Assembly: GCA_021234155.1 (NCBI GenBank) | Contig: JAJEKV010000009.1 | Span: 8,500,546 to 8,564,545 of the forward strand | Source of the DNA: Isoetes taiwanensis | Lineage: Eukaryota; Streptophyta; Lycopodiopsida; Isoetales; Isoetaceae | DNA length: 64,000 nucleotides | Direction of reading: 5' to 3' | In this document: piece after piece, positions 12,043 to 21,362 of the stretch | Layout of the letters: every line of letters begins with the position of its first letter | How positions within the stretch are numbered: position 1 is the stretch's first letter | Position numbers and translations under genes: made by a program | Notes under the pieces: model-generated | What the model saw: the letters and a program-made list of their open reading frames with translations, nothing else | What the model was told of the DNA's origin: nothing | The model's database searches: none

Positions 12043-12584
12043 GGCAAGAATCAAAGTGAAAGAAACCGGAGAGCGGATTGAAAGAAGCCGGAGAGCGGAG
12101 AGCAGAAGACGAAACAGAGTGAGGCAAAAAGGTTTTAGGGCACACGACTAGGGCGAAGGGATATGAGGAGAGTTGAAGGGGAACCGTTGATGGTGCCAGA
12201 TGGCAACAGATCGAAAGAAGACGATTGAGAAGCAAAATTTTGGCTAAGTCCTCGAGCAGTAAAGGAAGAAAAGATGAACGGTGGAGATGAAAAAAATTGA
12301 ACGGTAGGATGTGACAACTGGCGGAGGGTACAAATAATGATGGCAGACGGGCGTAGAAGGGAGGAATATTTAATGCAGGCAACTCAAAGTGGGATGTCAT
12401 AAAAAAGAAGTGTCAGAAGGTACCAGGGCTACATATGCGGCGGGAGAAAAGATTCTGGATTTAGAAATGGCCATGCATTGCAACCACGTTAGCGAATTTG
12501 TGATTGGACCACGTCAGCAGAGCTTCAAGCGGTTAGGCTATATAAGACGAGCAGTGGTCGAAGCTGAGACACCAGTTTGCAGCG
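12043..12584. promoter_or_regulatory. Putative divergent promoter between two accessory frames
   Basis: Toward the right, CTATATAAG at 12538-12546 lies 39 bp before the ATG of the 79-residue ORF, with an inverted CCAAT (ATTGG) near 12502. Toward the left, the minus strand carries an AT-rich ATTAAATATT near 12370 and then a pyrimidine-rich leader without ATG immediately before ATG 12042. A minus-strand ATG near 12400 opens a competing 140-codon frame that overlaps this start. The layout implies that the accessory frames are transcribed independently of the LTR. This is inferred from sequence only. Confidence 0.4.
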
Positions 12585-12824
12585 ATGGAGAATGAGTGCA
12601 CTATGCCACGCAGTTGCCAGGAGTGGGTGACCGCCCGAATGAACGCGTTGGATCTTTGGAAGTGTCGTAACCGCGGCATTCCACTGGATGGCTGGTGTAA
12701 CGGGATGGCTGAACATCCCGATCCCCTGACTAATGATATGGAGGTGGTGATTCATCTCCGCTGGGATCATGTTCGCTGCCTCTACCATGTGCTCCGTATC
12801 ACCTCTGCTCCAAACCCGGAGTAG
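12585..12824 (+). CDS. Small intact ORF antisense to the gypsy element (79 aa)
   Basis: An ATG at 12585 follows a well-placed TATA box. The frame stays open to TAG at 12822-12824, although the surrounding element is full of stops. The product is MENECTMPRSCQEWVTARMN at the start, then a Trp/Cys-rich core with WKCRNRGIPLDGWC and a basic segment, RWDHVRCLYHVLR. There is no recognised domain. Downstream, 12825-12932 is AT-rich with AATATAATATAAATA, suitable for 3' processing. Antisense ORFs with their own promoter are known behind pol in some Tat-lineage elements, and this one occupies that place. A chance open frame of this length is possible. Confidence 0.4.
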   Translation: MENECTMPRSCQEWVTARMNALDLWKCRNRGIPLDGWCNGMAEHPDPLTNDMEVVIHLRWDHVRCLYHVLRITSAPNPE

Positions 12825-12932
12825 GGGCACCTTATAACGTAGGATTTTGTAAATAGGGCTCAGCCCATAGCGGATGTATGTGGGCAATGCCCACCTTTTG
12901 TTTTTCGTGATTAATATAATATAAATATGCTT

Positions 12933-14220
12933 CTAGTCACTTTGTTCTGAGTCTGAATGGTGTTGTTGATCTTCTGAATGAACTATGGTATCATCTGTAT
13001 GAAATTGTTTCAGGCGAAAATCATTAACCAGGGTAGGTAATGGAGTGCCATCTAATTCTGCCAATTTGAAAACACTGGGTTGCACCACCTGAAGAATTCG
13101 ATATGGACCCAGCCACCTAAACTTTAACTTGCCTGGAAAATTTTTGTAACGGGAGTCATAGAGTAAAACCAAATCACCTTCTTTAAAAGTTTTGGCCTTA
13201 AGATGTTTGTCGTGCAAGGATTTTCGCAACTGTTGGCCATGAAAAACATGAATATAAGCATCTCTCCGAAGTTCATCCAACTGTTCAAGTTGATAAACCC
13301 GTTCTTTAAGAGCGGCAGGTGGATTATGTACTGTAGCAAGTTGGAAACGAAGAGTCAGAAGGACATATTCAAGGGGCATGAGAGCTTCTTGACCATAGAC
13401 CAGCTTGAAAGGAGTGTGGCCAGTAGCAATTTTGAAACTTGTGTTATACACCCAAAGAATAGTAGGCAATTTTTCTTGCCAATCCATGCGAGAGGCATCA
13501 CAGATTTTCTTCAGAATAGTGATGAGAGTTTTGTTTGTGCTTTCAGCCAAACCATTCCCTTGAGGATAGGAAGGCGTGCTTTTTCGATGATGTATCTGCA
13601 AATAATCCGTCAGCTCCTTGATGGTGTGATTGACAAAATGAACTCCACGATCACTGACAAGTTTCGTGGGACAACCAAAACGCGTGATGATGTGCGTGTA
13701 GAGGACCTTGGCCGTACTGGCTACAGTGTTGTCCGGAAGTGCACAGGCCTCCGCCCATTTTGTAGCATAATCAGTGATAACCAAAATGTAGCGGGCACGG
13801 GTGTGCTGCGCAGGTGGATCCATGGGCCCCACAAAGTCCATGCCCCATTTGCTGAAGGAAAGGGGCGTGGCGACTGGCGTCAAAGGGAGAGCGTCACGGG
13901 CCGTGGGCCGACCCACACGCTGACAGACATCACACGTGTGGGCGTGAGCGTGGGCATCCTTGAAGAGCGTGGGCTAGAAGTAGCCTGCGAGAAGAATTTT
14001 GCGTGCCGTGGTGTCACCACTGAAATGACCACCACCAAGCCCTTCATGGGCTTGTCGAACGATATCGGGTACCTCATGAGGTAGAACACAGCGACGAAGG
14101 ACCATGCCTTTGCCGCGTTTGTACAGATGGCCCGCAACCATGGTGTAGTCAAGGACCTCACAGAGAAACTGACGGCGGCGTGAGTGAAGCTTTTCTGGAG
14201 AGAGCGTGTGATCTTCTTAT
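12933..14220 (-). pseudogene. Gypsy integrase
   Basis: The minus strand first encodes an H2C2-type zinc-binding segment (HEGLGGGHFSGD, then CDVCQRVGRPTARD) and then the integrase core. Catalytic residues are visible as Asp in GMDFVGPMD, Asp in VSDRGVHF and Glu in GLAESTNK. The C-terminal part has WLGPYRIL and VNDFRLKQFH, the usual GPY/F-like region. The frame from 13916 to the stop at 12933 is intact. The preceding zinc-binding part is closed by TAG at 13974-13976, where Trp is expected (GYF-stop-PTLFKD). The protein ends soon after the GPY region, with no chromodomain. Confidence 0.9.
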
Positions 14221-15990
14221 GGAAGAGCTCCAGTGAGGAGATACTGCTGAAAGTTGTGAAACCAATGGGGCATGGCAGTGACTAAGAACAATTGAGCGTC
14301 TGGAAAGGCATGAGAAACACCCGTGGAGGGATCATCTGTGTGGATGCGTGAGAGATAATCTGGCACAACATGAATTTTGCCTGCCTTATGAACGATTTCG
14401 AAGGGAGCGAATTCCTGCAGAAGGAGGACCCAACGAGCAATGCGTCCCGTGGGCGTAGCCTTGTTGATCAAATAAAGAAGAGCCTGATGATCAACAAAAA
14501 ACTTGATCTTGCTTCCCAGGGTAAAAGCATGTTAGGGTGTCCCTTAAAAAGTATTATTTAGTGACCAAAAAAGTACCTAAAAAGGTACCCAGGACTGGGT
14601 ACTGGGTACCTGTGTAATATCTCAATAAAAGGTACATTCTAGAACTTTTATATATATTTTGGTCTCCAGTAGCATTATCTTTATCTTAACCTTGAATATT
14701 AATGCGTCCTTGACTTTTATTTTGGACTTTTGTACTAGTTTTAATGAAAATAAAAATGAGAAAGTACCCAGTTCTGAAGTACCTAGTGTATGTACTTTTG
14801 CAGGTTCCAAAAGTGGTACACCCTAACATGCTTTTACCCCCCAACAAATAATGATGGAAACGTTGGACACAGAAAACTAAGCCCAAGGCTTCCCGCTCTG
14901 AGGCAGAGTAGTTGCGCTCAGCAGGATTGAGTTTTCTGCTGGCATAGCGGACAGGTTTATCCGTGTGCTCGTCATATGCCTGAGAGAGAACAACACCAAT
15001 GGCAAAAGCGGAGACGTCGACATGAACATGGAAAGACTTGTCCCATTGAGGAGGAACAAGTACCAGGGCCTGAGTAAGCAACAACTTCAACTTCTGGAAG
15101 GCAGCTTCCGCCTGGGGATTCCAAGCCCAAGTGGATTCATCACCCGTGAGTTTATGAATGGGATCAGCAGTAGCCGCCAGTCCAGGAATGAAGGTGGAAT
15201 AGTAATTGACCTTACCCAGGAAGGAACGTGTCTCTTTAATATTAGATGGTGCTTGAGCCTTTAGCACACAACTGATTTTAGCAGGATCCGTGGTGATGCC
15301 TTCTTTGCTAACCACATGACTCAAAAGAACACCAGAGTTGACACAAAAGGTGCATTTCTCGGGATTGAGACTGATGCCAGACTCATCACATTTTTGAAAG
15401 ACCAGCTCTAACTTCTCCAGGTGATCATCCATGGAGCTGTAGACTGAAAAGTCATCTTGAAAAATCTGGAGAAAAGGTTTATTCTTCATATAGTCATGAA
15501 AGACAGAGAGCATGATGCGCTGAAATGTGGACGGAGAGTTTGATAAACCAAAAGGAACCATCTTGTAGGCAAAAGTGCCCCACGGGGTAGTGAAGGTAGT
15601 TTTGAGTTAATCTTCTTCCTTGATAGAAATTTGATTGTACCCTGAAAAACCATCCATGAAAGAGTACATCTCATGTCCAGCAACCTCTTCCAGAACCTGG
15701 TCTGTGAAGGGAAGCAGGAAGTGATCACGCTCCGTGGCCTGATTGAGTTTCCGATAGTCCACACAAACGCGGATCTTACCATTGTGCTTGAGAGCAATGA
15801 CGATGGGGCTCACCCACTCTGAGTGTTTGACCTCTTAAATCAAGCCGGCAGCTAAAAGTTTGTCAATTTTGGCCTTGACACGGTCACGATAATTGGGGTT
15901 GAGCCTATACTGTCGTTGCTAGATTGGGCGTGCATCAGGTTTGGTAGGAATGGTGAGTTCCCCCAATTCTTTTTTTATACCTCGAAGGTC
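14217..15990 (-). pseudogene. Gypsy reverse transcriptase and RNase H, split by a MITE
   Basis: RT motifs in order are EWVSPIVIALKHNGKIRVCV, then SFMDGFSGYNQI, then VPFGLSNSPSTFQ, then the active site FQDDFSVYS, then the thumb/connection with TRSFLGKVNYY. RNase H begins at FHVHVDVSAFAIGVVL and resumes after the inserted element as KFFVDHQALLYL, ending with PDYLSRIHTDD. Breaks are TAG at 15919-15921, TAA at 15835-15837 and TAA at 15607-15609. The first and last fall where Gln or Arg codons are expected. The MITE at 14521-14837 interrupts RNase H after HHYLLGG. Nothing here can be translated as a whole. Confidence 0.9.
14521..14837. mobile_element. 317-bp MITE inserted in gypsy RNase H
   Basis: The ends are perfect inverted repeats of 20 bp, GTAAAAGCATGTTAGGGTGT at the left and its reverse complement at the right. 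RNase H coding sequence continues in register on either side, so the boundaries are clear to within a few bases. Possible GGG duplications flank it. The interior is AT-rich and repeats GGGTAC several times near 14590-14620. It has no coding capacity. The transposase family is not determined. Confidence 0.85.
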
Positions 15991-16658
15991 TTTATAGCTC
16001 CAGAAAAAAATGTTTGAATTTTTTGAACAGCGTGACGGCGCGCGCTTTATAGGTTGGTGGAAGATTGGTAGCGAGTCGGACAGGCTGATTGTTACCAATG
16101 TCTACGATTTCCACCTCAAGGGTCTGAATGTGTGGAACAACCTCCGTGTCCTGAACGTCATGAGCAGGAGGTTGAAGCATGACGGGAGGTGGAGCATTTT
16201 TAGTGGTGAAGAAAAGAGGCTGCTGAGTGTCATCAAGCAAAGGTTGCTTCATGACAGCGTGAACATCCCCAGTCTCAGGAGGAAGTTCCATGTCAAAAAA
16301 ATGGTCCAGACGTTGAATTCGATTGCAAGAAGCCAGGTAAGGATCAAGCAGAGCTGCCACCGCCTGGTCCTGATCAAGAGTCATCTCACCCCAAGGATCA
16401 GCATACTCAGGGTAGGATGAGAGAGGCAGACTCGCTGGTGGAGCCTGAACATGGTAGATATTTTGTGCTTATTCAGAATCAGTGTCTGAGATAGAAGGTT
16501 TTGCATTTTCAACAGAGATTAATTTGCCGATTTCCAAATCCATAGTAGCATTGAGATGACCATCAGTAATGACAAGTTGATCCATGGCCCAGTAGTGGAA
16601 GAGATTGGGGAACCATCAGACCCCAATGCTCGTCCGCCATATCTGGTGTGGCTCACAC
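15991..16658 (-). pseudogene. Gypsy protease/linker region
   Basis: The segment upstream of RT encodes WAMDQLVITDGHLN at its far end, which could be the tail of the protease. The linker frame 16384-15992 ends in LFKKFKHFF. The stop at 15992 follows a run of T on the minus strand. A one-base shift there restores the expected linker into LRGIKKELGEL and the RT, so this is a frameshift. The protease active site itself is not visible; the region is cut by the CACTA insertion at 16659. Confidence 0.6.
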
Positions 16659-17378
16659 CACTACAGAATAGGCAGTTTGCGACGTCTTAGCGGCGTAACA
16701 AGGACATCAAACGTCGCATGCACACGCTTTAATAACGTTTCCCGCTCGTAGCAAACGACGTCGTCGTGGATTCGTCGCAGTGCGACGTGACGTCGCATGT
16801 GCAATGTATTAGCGACGCCATGAACGTCCCAAATACGTACAAAATATATGTCCTTATGACGTTTTATAGACGTCGCTCATATGTTGCTATATGTATGATG
16901 TGCACCCAAAATGTTTTTTCGTGGAGTTGAACCCCTAACCTTTAGCTAACAAATCTGAAGCCTTAGCAACACCTCAATAGCTTGTATTTGTATTTATTTT
17001 GTGTTTGTTCTTTAAGTCACAATGAGACGTGGCAATTGCGACATTTCACGTTGTAATGACGTTGCACTTGCGACGTGATACGTTGCTAGTGCGGCGTGGT
17101 ATGTAGTAGGCCATTGCGACGTCTAGCCAGACGATCCAACTGCAACGTCTGACGTTCTACCTACAACGTTGTTTGAATTTTTTGCAACGTCGTAGGAACG
17201 TACTCGATTTTTACCATTGCGACGTCTGACCAGACGTTCCAACTGCGACGTGGGACGTTCTATCTGTGACATCGTTTAAATTTCGTGCGACCTCATGGGG
17301 ACGTACGCGATTTTTGCGACGTGGACATTTTATATATGTCGCAAACTGACATCGCAAACAATCCATCCTCTAGTAGTG
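16659..17378. mobile_element. Non-autonomous CACTA (CMC/EnSpm) element
   Basis: The element starts CACTACAGAATAGGC and ends CTCTAGTAGTG, so both ends read CACTAC inward. The subterminal parts are dense in GCGACGT and its variants in both orientations, as expected for TnpA-type binding repeats. The 720-bp body has no ORF. The flanking trinucleotides are CAC and CAA, an imperfect 3-bp target duplication. It separates the gypsy relic from the histone relic. Confidence 0.8.
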
Positions 17379-17534
17379 CAAGCCATTCAAAAAGAGCATG
17401 AACAAGTATAAGGTGGGTGAGAAACCCTTCAAGCTAAAGCACAATACCGAGTACCTAAGACAATGGATCAGATATAATGAATGATACTGCAAATAAAACG
17501 TACCAAAGTTCCTGCAGGGTGGCAGACTGCAAGC

Positions 17535-17800
17535 GGGGCCCTCCTAGCTAAATTCATGTCTCTGGGCATGACAGGTACCCGCTCGGCATGGATGGCGCAG
17601 AGTTTTGCTTCTTCAAAGAGCTGGGTAAGTTCTATTTCAGCTGCCTTCTAGGTAGCTCGTGCCATCATTGGGGTGACCCAATAGTCCGTTCTGAATTCTT
17701 GCATCACCTCTTGAAGAAGGCACTCGAACGGGCTTTTCGAATCAAGAGGTTTGTGCACTGTTGGAAGTGCCAAATCTCTCGAAAAGCTCGGCTATCCTTG
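17535..17800 (-). pseudogene. Diverged histone H3 pseudogene
   Basis: On the minus strand the histone fold can be followed from the alpha-N helix to the C-terminus. It runs FREIWHFQQCTNLLIRK, a one-base frameshift, PFECLLQEVMQEFRTD, a short variable stretch, [20 protein letters not shown], then [16 protein letters not shown]. Canonical H3 has REIRKYQ, LLIRK, PFQRLV, QDFKTD, LCAIHAKRV and LARR at these places. Loop 1 has canonical length, so this is not an obvious CENH3. TAG at 17648-17650 stands where H3 has a CAG Gln codon (LQEAAE). The N-terminal tail is not recognisable. About half of the residues differ from canonical H3, which is extreme for this protein and fits long neutral decay. The minus strand just upstream has an open stretch reading SVPASPPTYASTDDIEE that I cannot assign. 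Confidence 0.8.
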
Positions 17801-18073
17801 AAGTTAGATCTAGACCCTCTTCGATATCATCGGTTGAGGCATAGGTAGGAGGAGAGGCTGGTACAGAAAAACCTTCTGTATAATGTTTAGAATGATGAAT
17901 TGAGGTGGGGTGGACATCCGTTGATCCAGTCCCGTTGGATGGAATTCTCTCTTCGGGTGGAGGAAAGATAAGATTTAAGACCTTTTTTTTGTAAAGTTTT
18001 GAGCAAAACTTTGAACTTTCCAGTTTAATCTAAACTTTTTAATTTTTTGTAAAAATGCAAAAGAATAAGTTAA

Positions 18074-18546
18074 TTTGAGTGACTCCGATCACTCCATGCC
18101 AAACGCATTTCTAAAGCTTCGGAAAGGCCATCCGCACGGAGTAGCCAGATTTTTCCAAGAATTGCATGAAGTTAAAATATAATTAATATGCAAAGTGCTA
18201 GGTAGAAAAATTCCAACCAAATAATGCAACCTAATATCTTACATTAATCAAATCGATCATATTTTGGCACAAATGGGCCAATTCCAGTCAATCCATGCCA
18301 AAGCGACTTCTGAGAGTCTCGGAAATGCTATTCGCGCGGAGTAACCAGATTTGCACAAGTTGGACCAAAACATGCTAAGATTTCATCCCGTAAACTACTC
18401 TAAATGTGTCTCATCTTGTTTTTGCTAAATCACCCCTTCAAATAGATCAAATTAGTCTATTCTGCCTTCCAGAACCTAGATTGCTCTAAGTGGTGATTTT
18501 GGCATAGAAACCTAGACAACCATGGTCTATATAAGGGAATCCCCAT
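18074..18546 (+). promoter_or_regulatory. Promoter-like or LTR-like region with a 75-bp direct repeat
   Basis: Two related blocks, about 18080-18160 and 18281-18357, share ATCCATGCCAAA-type starts, CGGAAAGGC / CGGAAATGC and GCGGAGTAACCAGATTT. A TATA box, CTATATAAGG, lies at 18528-18537. The arrangement resembles the U3 enhancer repeats and TATA of an LTR, but no partner LTR was found. 17801-18073 holds nothing I recognise. Confidence 0.4.
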
Positions 18547-18735
18547 TTGACTTTTCTTTCTTCACCGAAACTCAATCCAATACCTGATTGGAGTAACCAC
18601 ATACAATACAATAGCGAAGCCCATAGCCACATTGACTATAGGAAACCATGGAGCTACAAGTGGACTCATAAAAATGAGGCCAGACCCAACATATCAAGTG
18701 CACTAGAGGAGAAGTTGATATGTTCGAAGAAAGTA

Positions 18736-18876
18736 ATGACTCCTGCTAGGGGAATTAGAAGGTTTGTGAAAATGCCAGTAAGGCATGGCAATGCCTTGAA
18801 GCCAATATTTCAGAAACTCTTAGCACAGAAAGAGGATGCTGGAGGTGCTTTGTTGGAGAAAATACTACTTCGGTGA
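18736..18876 (+). CDS. Short unassigned ORF downstream of a TATA box
   Basis: The frame is open from before the TATA box region to 18876, and its first in-frame ATG is at 18736. The predicted peptide is basic (MTPARGIRRFVK near its start) and ends EDAGGALLEKILLR. No family is recognised. It could be the decayed start of a gag-like product. Confidence 0.2.
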   Translation: MTPARGIRRFVKMPVRHGNALKPIFQKLLAQKEDAGGALLEKILLR

Positions 18877-19059
18877 AACTGGGAATTGAAATATTTGCTC
18901 TTCGTCAACTCTTCATGTCTAACTTTGAACCCTGAACCATAAAAGTTAATGGCCACCATCATCAACTAGTACATGAATCTTTTTGTATACTGAGTTTGGT
19001 TTTAGAATACCCCATTTGGTTTAGGGCTCTTTCTACATAATAAGTTTGCTGACCATTAT

Positions 19060-19241
19060 AAGTTTGCTGACTCATTGTAGGTGGCATTTTAGATACATTA
19101 AACAGGAACACCAATGTCCCATTAAGTGTAGGGCTCCCATCTCTTTTTTTTTATTTTTCTGTTTGATGTATCTAAAGTGCCGCTCGCAATAAGTTTGCTG
19201 ACCCATTGTAGATGGCATTTTAGATACATTAAACAGGAACA
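19060..19241. repeat. Direct plus inverted repeat unit
   Basis: AGTTTGCTGACTCATTGTAG and TGGCATTTTAGATACATTAA run together at 19060-19110 and are repeated at 19190-19241. Between them, 19158-19182 carries a partial inverted copy (CTGTTTGATGTATCTAAAG). This looks like the debris of a small inverted-repeat element. Confidence 0.6.
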
Positions 19242-19393
19242 TCATAAAAGACTGGCATGAAAATGGAAGTTCAATTGCTTGCTACGCTTCATCCTTGGAA
19301 AACTGCATAGTCAATGACATCTGGACCTTTGATCATGACGTCAGAGGAACAGATGCCATTGAAATTGATTTTGCGTGCATCAATCGATCCCCC

Positions 19394-19555
19394 AATTTTA
19401 AGCCATGACGTTGCTTAAGATTGCCCCATTGCACTAATCAGTCGTAACTTTCACATTAATTGGCATTTTACACTTCGAATGACAATTACGTGTACCGAAG
19501 TTATGTCCTAACACTTGCAATGGACTAATCTTAAACAACACCATGGCTGGAAATT
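19394..19555. repeat. 162-bp imperfect inverted repeat (MITE-like)
   Basis: The left arm, AATTTTAAGCCATGACGTTG and onward to 19432, pairs with the right arm 19516-19555, which ends CACCATGGCTGGAAATT. A further left-arm copy lies at 19734-19772. There is no coding capacity. Confidence 0.6.
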
Positions 19556-19606
19556 AGGTGGTCTTCTGATGTCAAAGTCGATGTTATCTCTCCTAGAAGG
19601 AGTGGG

Positions 19607-19706
19607 TTTTCCAATGCCTTTATTTAGTCGTCTCTCTATGTCAATGCCGCTTAATTACTTGTTAAGCTCCATTAACAGAGAGGCGCTAAGATAGAGGCAG
19701 TAGAGA
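19607..19706. repeat. Foldback family, copy 1
   Basis: The sequence can fold on itself. TTTTCCAATGCC, GTCTCTCTATG and CGCTTAA on the left pair imperfectly with AGAGAGGCGC and TAGAGGCAGTAGAGA on the right. The loop contains TTAAGCTCCATTA, which is shared by all three copies. Confidence 0.55.
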
Positions 19707-19794
19707 CCTCGCTCCTTGATTTGAGGGTCCTCTAATTTTTAACCATAGTATTGCTTCAGATCGGCTCATTGCACCTCAGATTGAAGTGAGCGAG

Positions 19795-19895
19795 ATTTCC
19801 CAATCTTTCTTTCCCCACCTCTCTAGATGGATGTCGCTTAGTCACTTCCTGAGCTCCATTATTCAAAAGACGCACGAAAGCAAGGGTGGAAAATC
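19795..19895. repeat. Foldback family, copy 2
   Basis: This has the same plan as the copy at 19607: a TTTCCCAATC start, CACCTCTCTAGATGG, GCTTAGTCACTTCCTGAGCTC in the centre and GGTGGAAAATC at the end. It is the most degraded of the three. Confidence 0.45.
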
Positions 19896-20088
19896 ACAAT
19901 CCCAATATCAATTCACTAAATGTGATTAATATTTGTCTTGATTAACACTAGTTTTTGTTGGAGTGAAGCATGTCGACTAGCTCAGGGATAGGTTCAATAT
20001 TGTATACATTTTATACTCAATACGTATTATTCGAATTTGAAGTATAATACGTCAAACAGCAAAAAAAAAAATTCGACGTGGGAAACTT

Positions 20089-20480
20089 TTCGCGTAAGTG
20101 AAACCCACGCGAAATCTTTTTCGCGTACGTGAAATTTGGGTTTCGTTTTACACGAAATTAAAAAAAAAAAGTTATTTTTTTTTATTTTCCCAAATTTTCG
20201 CGTATAGCAGTTTCGCTTACGCGAAACAGAGGTTTCGCTTATGCGAAAATTCCTTTTTTTTTTCTTTTTTTTTTTGGGCGTAAGCGAAATAGCTATTTCA
20301 CTTACACGAAACTGTCTTCGCGTAAGCGAAGCAGCTATATCGCTTACGCAAAAAAAAAATAAAATTTATTTTTGTTTTTTAATATTATTTTTCGCATAAG
20401 CGTCGCTTACGCGAAAACAGTTTTGCGTAAGCGAAAATAGTTTCGCATAAGCGAAACAGCTATTTCCCTTACGCGAAAAT
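20089..20480. repeat. Array of TTTCGC(G/T)TAAGCGAAA palindromes
   Basis: About sixteen copies of GCGTAAGCGAAA, in both orientations, are interspersed with runs of A and T. Many pair into the palindrome TTTCGCTTACGCGAAA or close variants. CpG is kept in most units although flanking DNA is AT-rich. Short ORFs across the array are by-products of the repeats. Confidence 0.75.
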
Positions 20481-20835
20481 TGAAAAAAAAAATATCCTCC
20501 TATATATATGATTATTAAAAAAAAACCGGTTGCAAAAAGCCATTTTGGAATTATGTATATTGATTTTCAGGGGACCAAACTAGAGTAAAATCAGCAGTAG
20601 GCCCTTTTTGGAAAATGCCGCTTTATCTTTCCGGCAATACTACTAAGTTATGCAAAACCTCTGTTTCACTCACACAAATTTTTTATTTTTTCGGCCGGCA
20701 ATGGAAAAATACGGGAAATATGTTTTTAACCTAAAAATATATATTTTTAGACTTTATGCATCCAGAAAAATAATTCTGTACGTACAAAACCTATCAATGT
20801 CAAGCCAAAGTGATGCTCTTAGCCTTGTCCACACG

Positions 20836-20880
20836 TAGCGGCAGTTAGGCGCCAATCAAACTTATGCCTAACTGCCGCTA
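20836..20880. repeat. Perfect 15-bp hairpin
   Basis: TAGCGGCAGTTAGGC and its exact reverse complement are separated by a 15-nt loop. No element boundary is obvious. The surroundings, 20487-21257, contain nothing else I recognise. Confidence 0.7.
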
Positions 20881-21257
20881 TTGATGGAGAATCTTCAGCA
20901 GTACTATGACTTGAAATTGGGGGATGTCTCCCCTTTGAGGTTGTGGTAGGTTGCATGTGGAGGTAACAAGATTTTCGAGTACTTTATTTTATTGTTTCCC
21001 TTGAATAATGCACCTTAATGGGCTCTTTGCTTCTCTTTGGTGCAGTTTTCGCGTTCAATGCGTCAATGTGAGATTTCAATGGCATCAGGACTTACCTTCG
21101 CAACTTGCTTTCCTTTGAGCACTATGTTTGGAGTCATTGTGCTCCCTTTAGCAGGTTACGGAGTTAAGGATTGATATCTTTGAAATGGCTACATTTCAGC
21201 ATTACCTCCTTTCATATATCTCAAGAACTCAAGTTACCTCCTTTTGGTCGTAGCGTA

Positions 21258-21362
21258 TTTTCCACGTGCCTCTTGCATTCATCTCTTTGGGTCAATGCAA
21301 CTTAGCTCCTTGCTAAGCTCCATTACACAAAGAGATGACGAATGCATTGAAACATGTGGAAA
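21258..21362. repeat. Foldback family, copy 3
   Basis: This is the best-preserved copy. TTTCCACGTG, GCATTCATCTCTTTG and CAACTTAG pair with CTAAGCTCCATT, CAAAGAGATGACGAATGC and ACATGTGGAAA. The predicted stem is about 45 bp with a very short loop. Flanking DNA to 21900 has no recognised gene. Confidence 0.65.

Larger units (their letters stand above)
9950..16658 (-). mobile_element. Ty3/gypsy retrotransposon relic with accessory region
   Basis: Reading from high to low coordinates, the order is protease/linker, reverse transcriptase, RNase H, zinc-binding plus integrase, a 0.5-kb promoter-like spacer with a small antisense ORF, and a long coiled-coil frame. RT before integrase defines Ty3/gypsy. 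The RT active site reads FQDDFSVYS, close to the DDFSVYG form I recall from Athila-type elements, and no chromodomain follows integrase. Those two points suggest the Athila/Tat side of the family (inference). The upstream end is cut by a CACTA element at 16659. I did not find gag or a matching pair of LTRs. Many in-frame stops make it inactive. Confidence 0.8.

Noticed and set aside
13203-14084. Plus-strand open frame of 293 codons
   Set aside because: It is antisense to the gypsy integrase, whose catalytic motifs are clear on the minus strand; no domain on the plus strand.
17535-17800. Centromeric histone CENH3
   Set aside because: Loop 1 has canonical H3 length and no CENH3-specific insertion is seen; decay prevents a firmer call.
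20098-20283. ORF across the palindrome array
   Set aside because: It is produced by the repeated motif and homopolymer runs.
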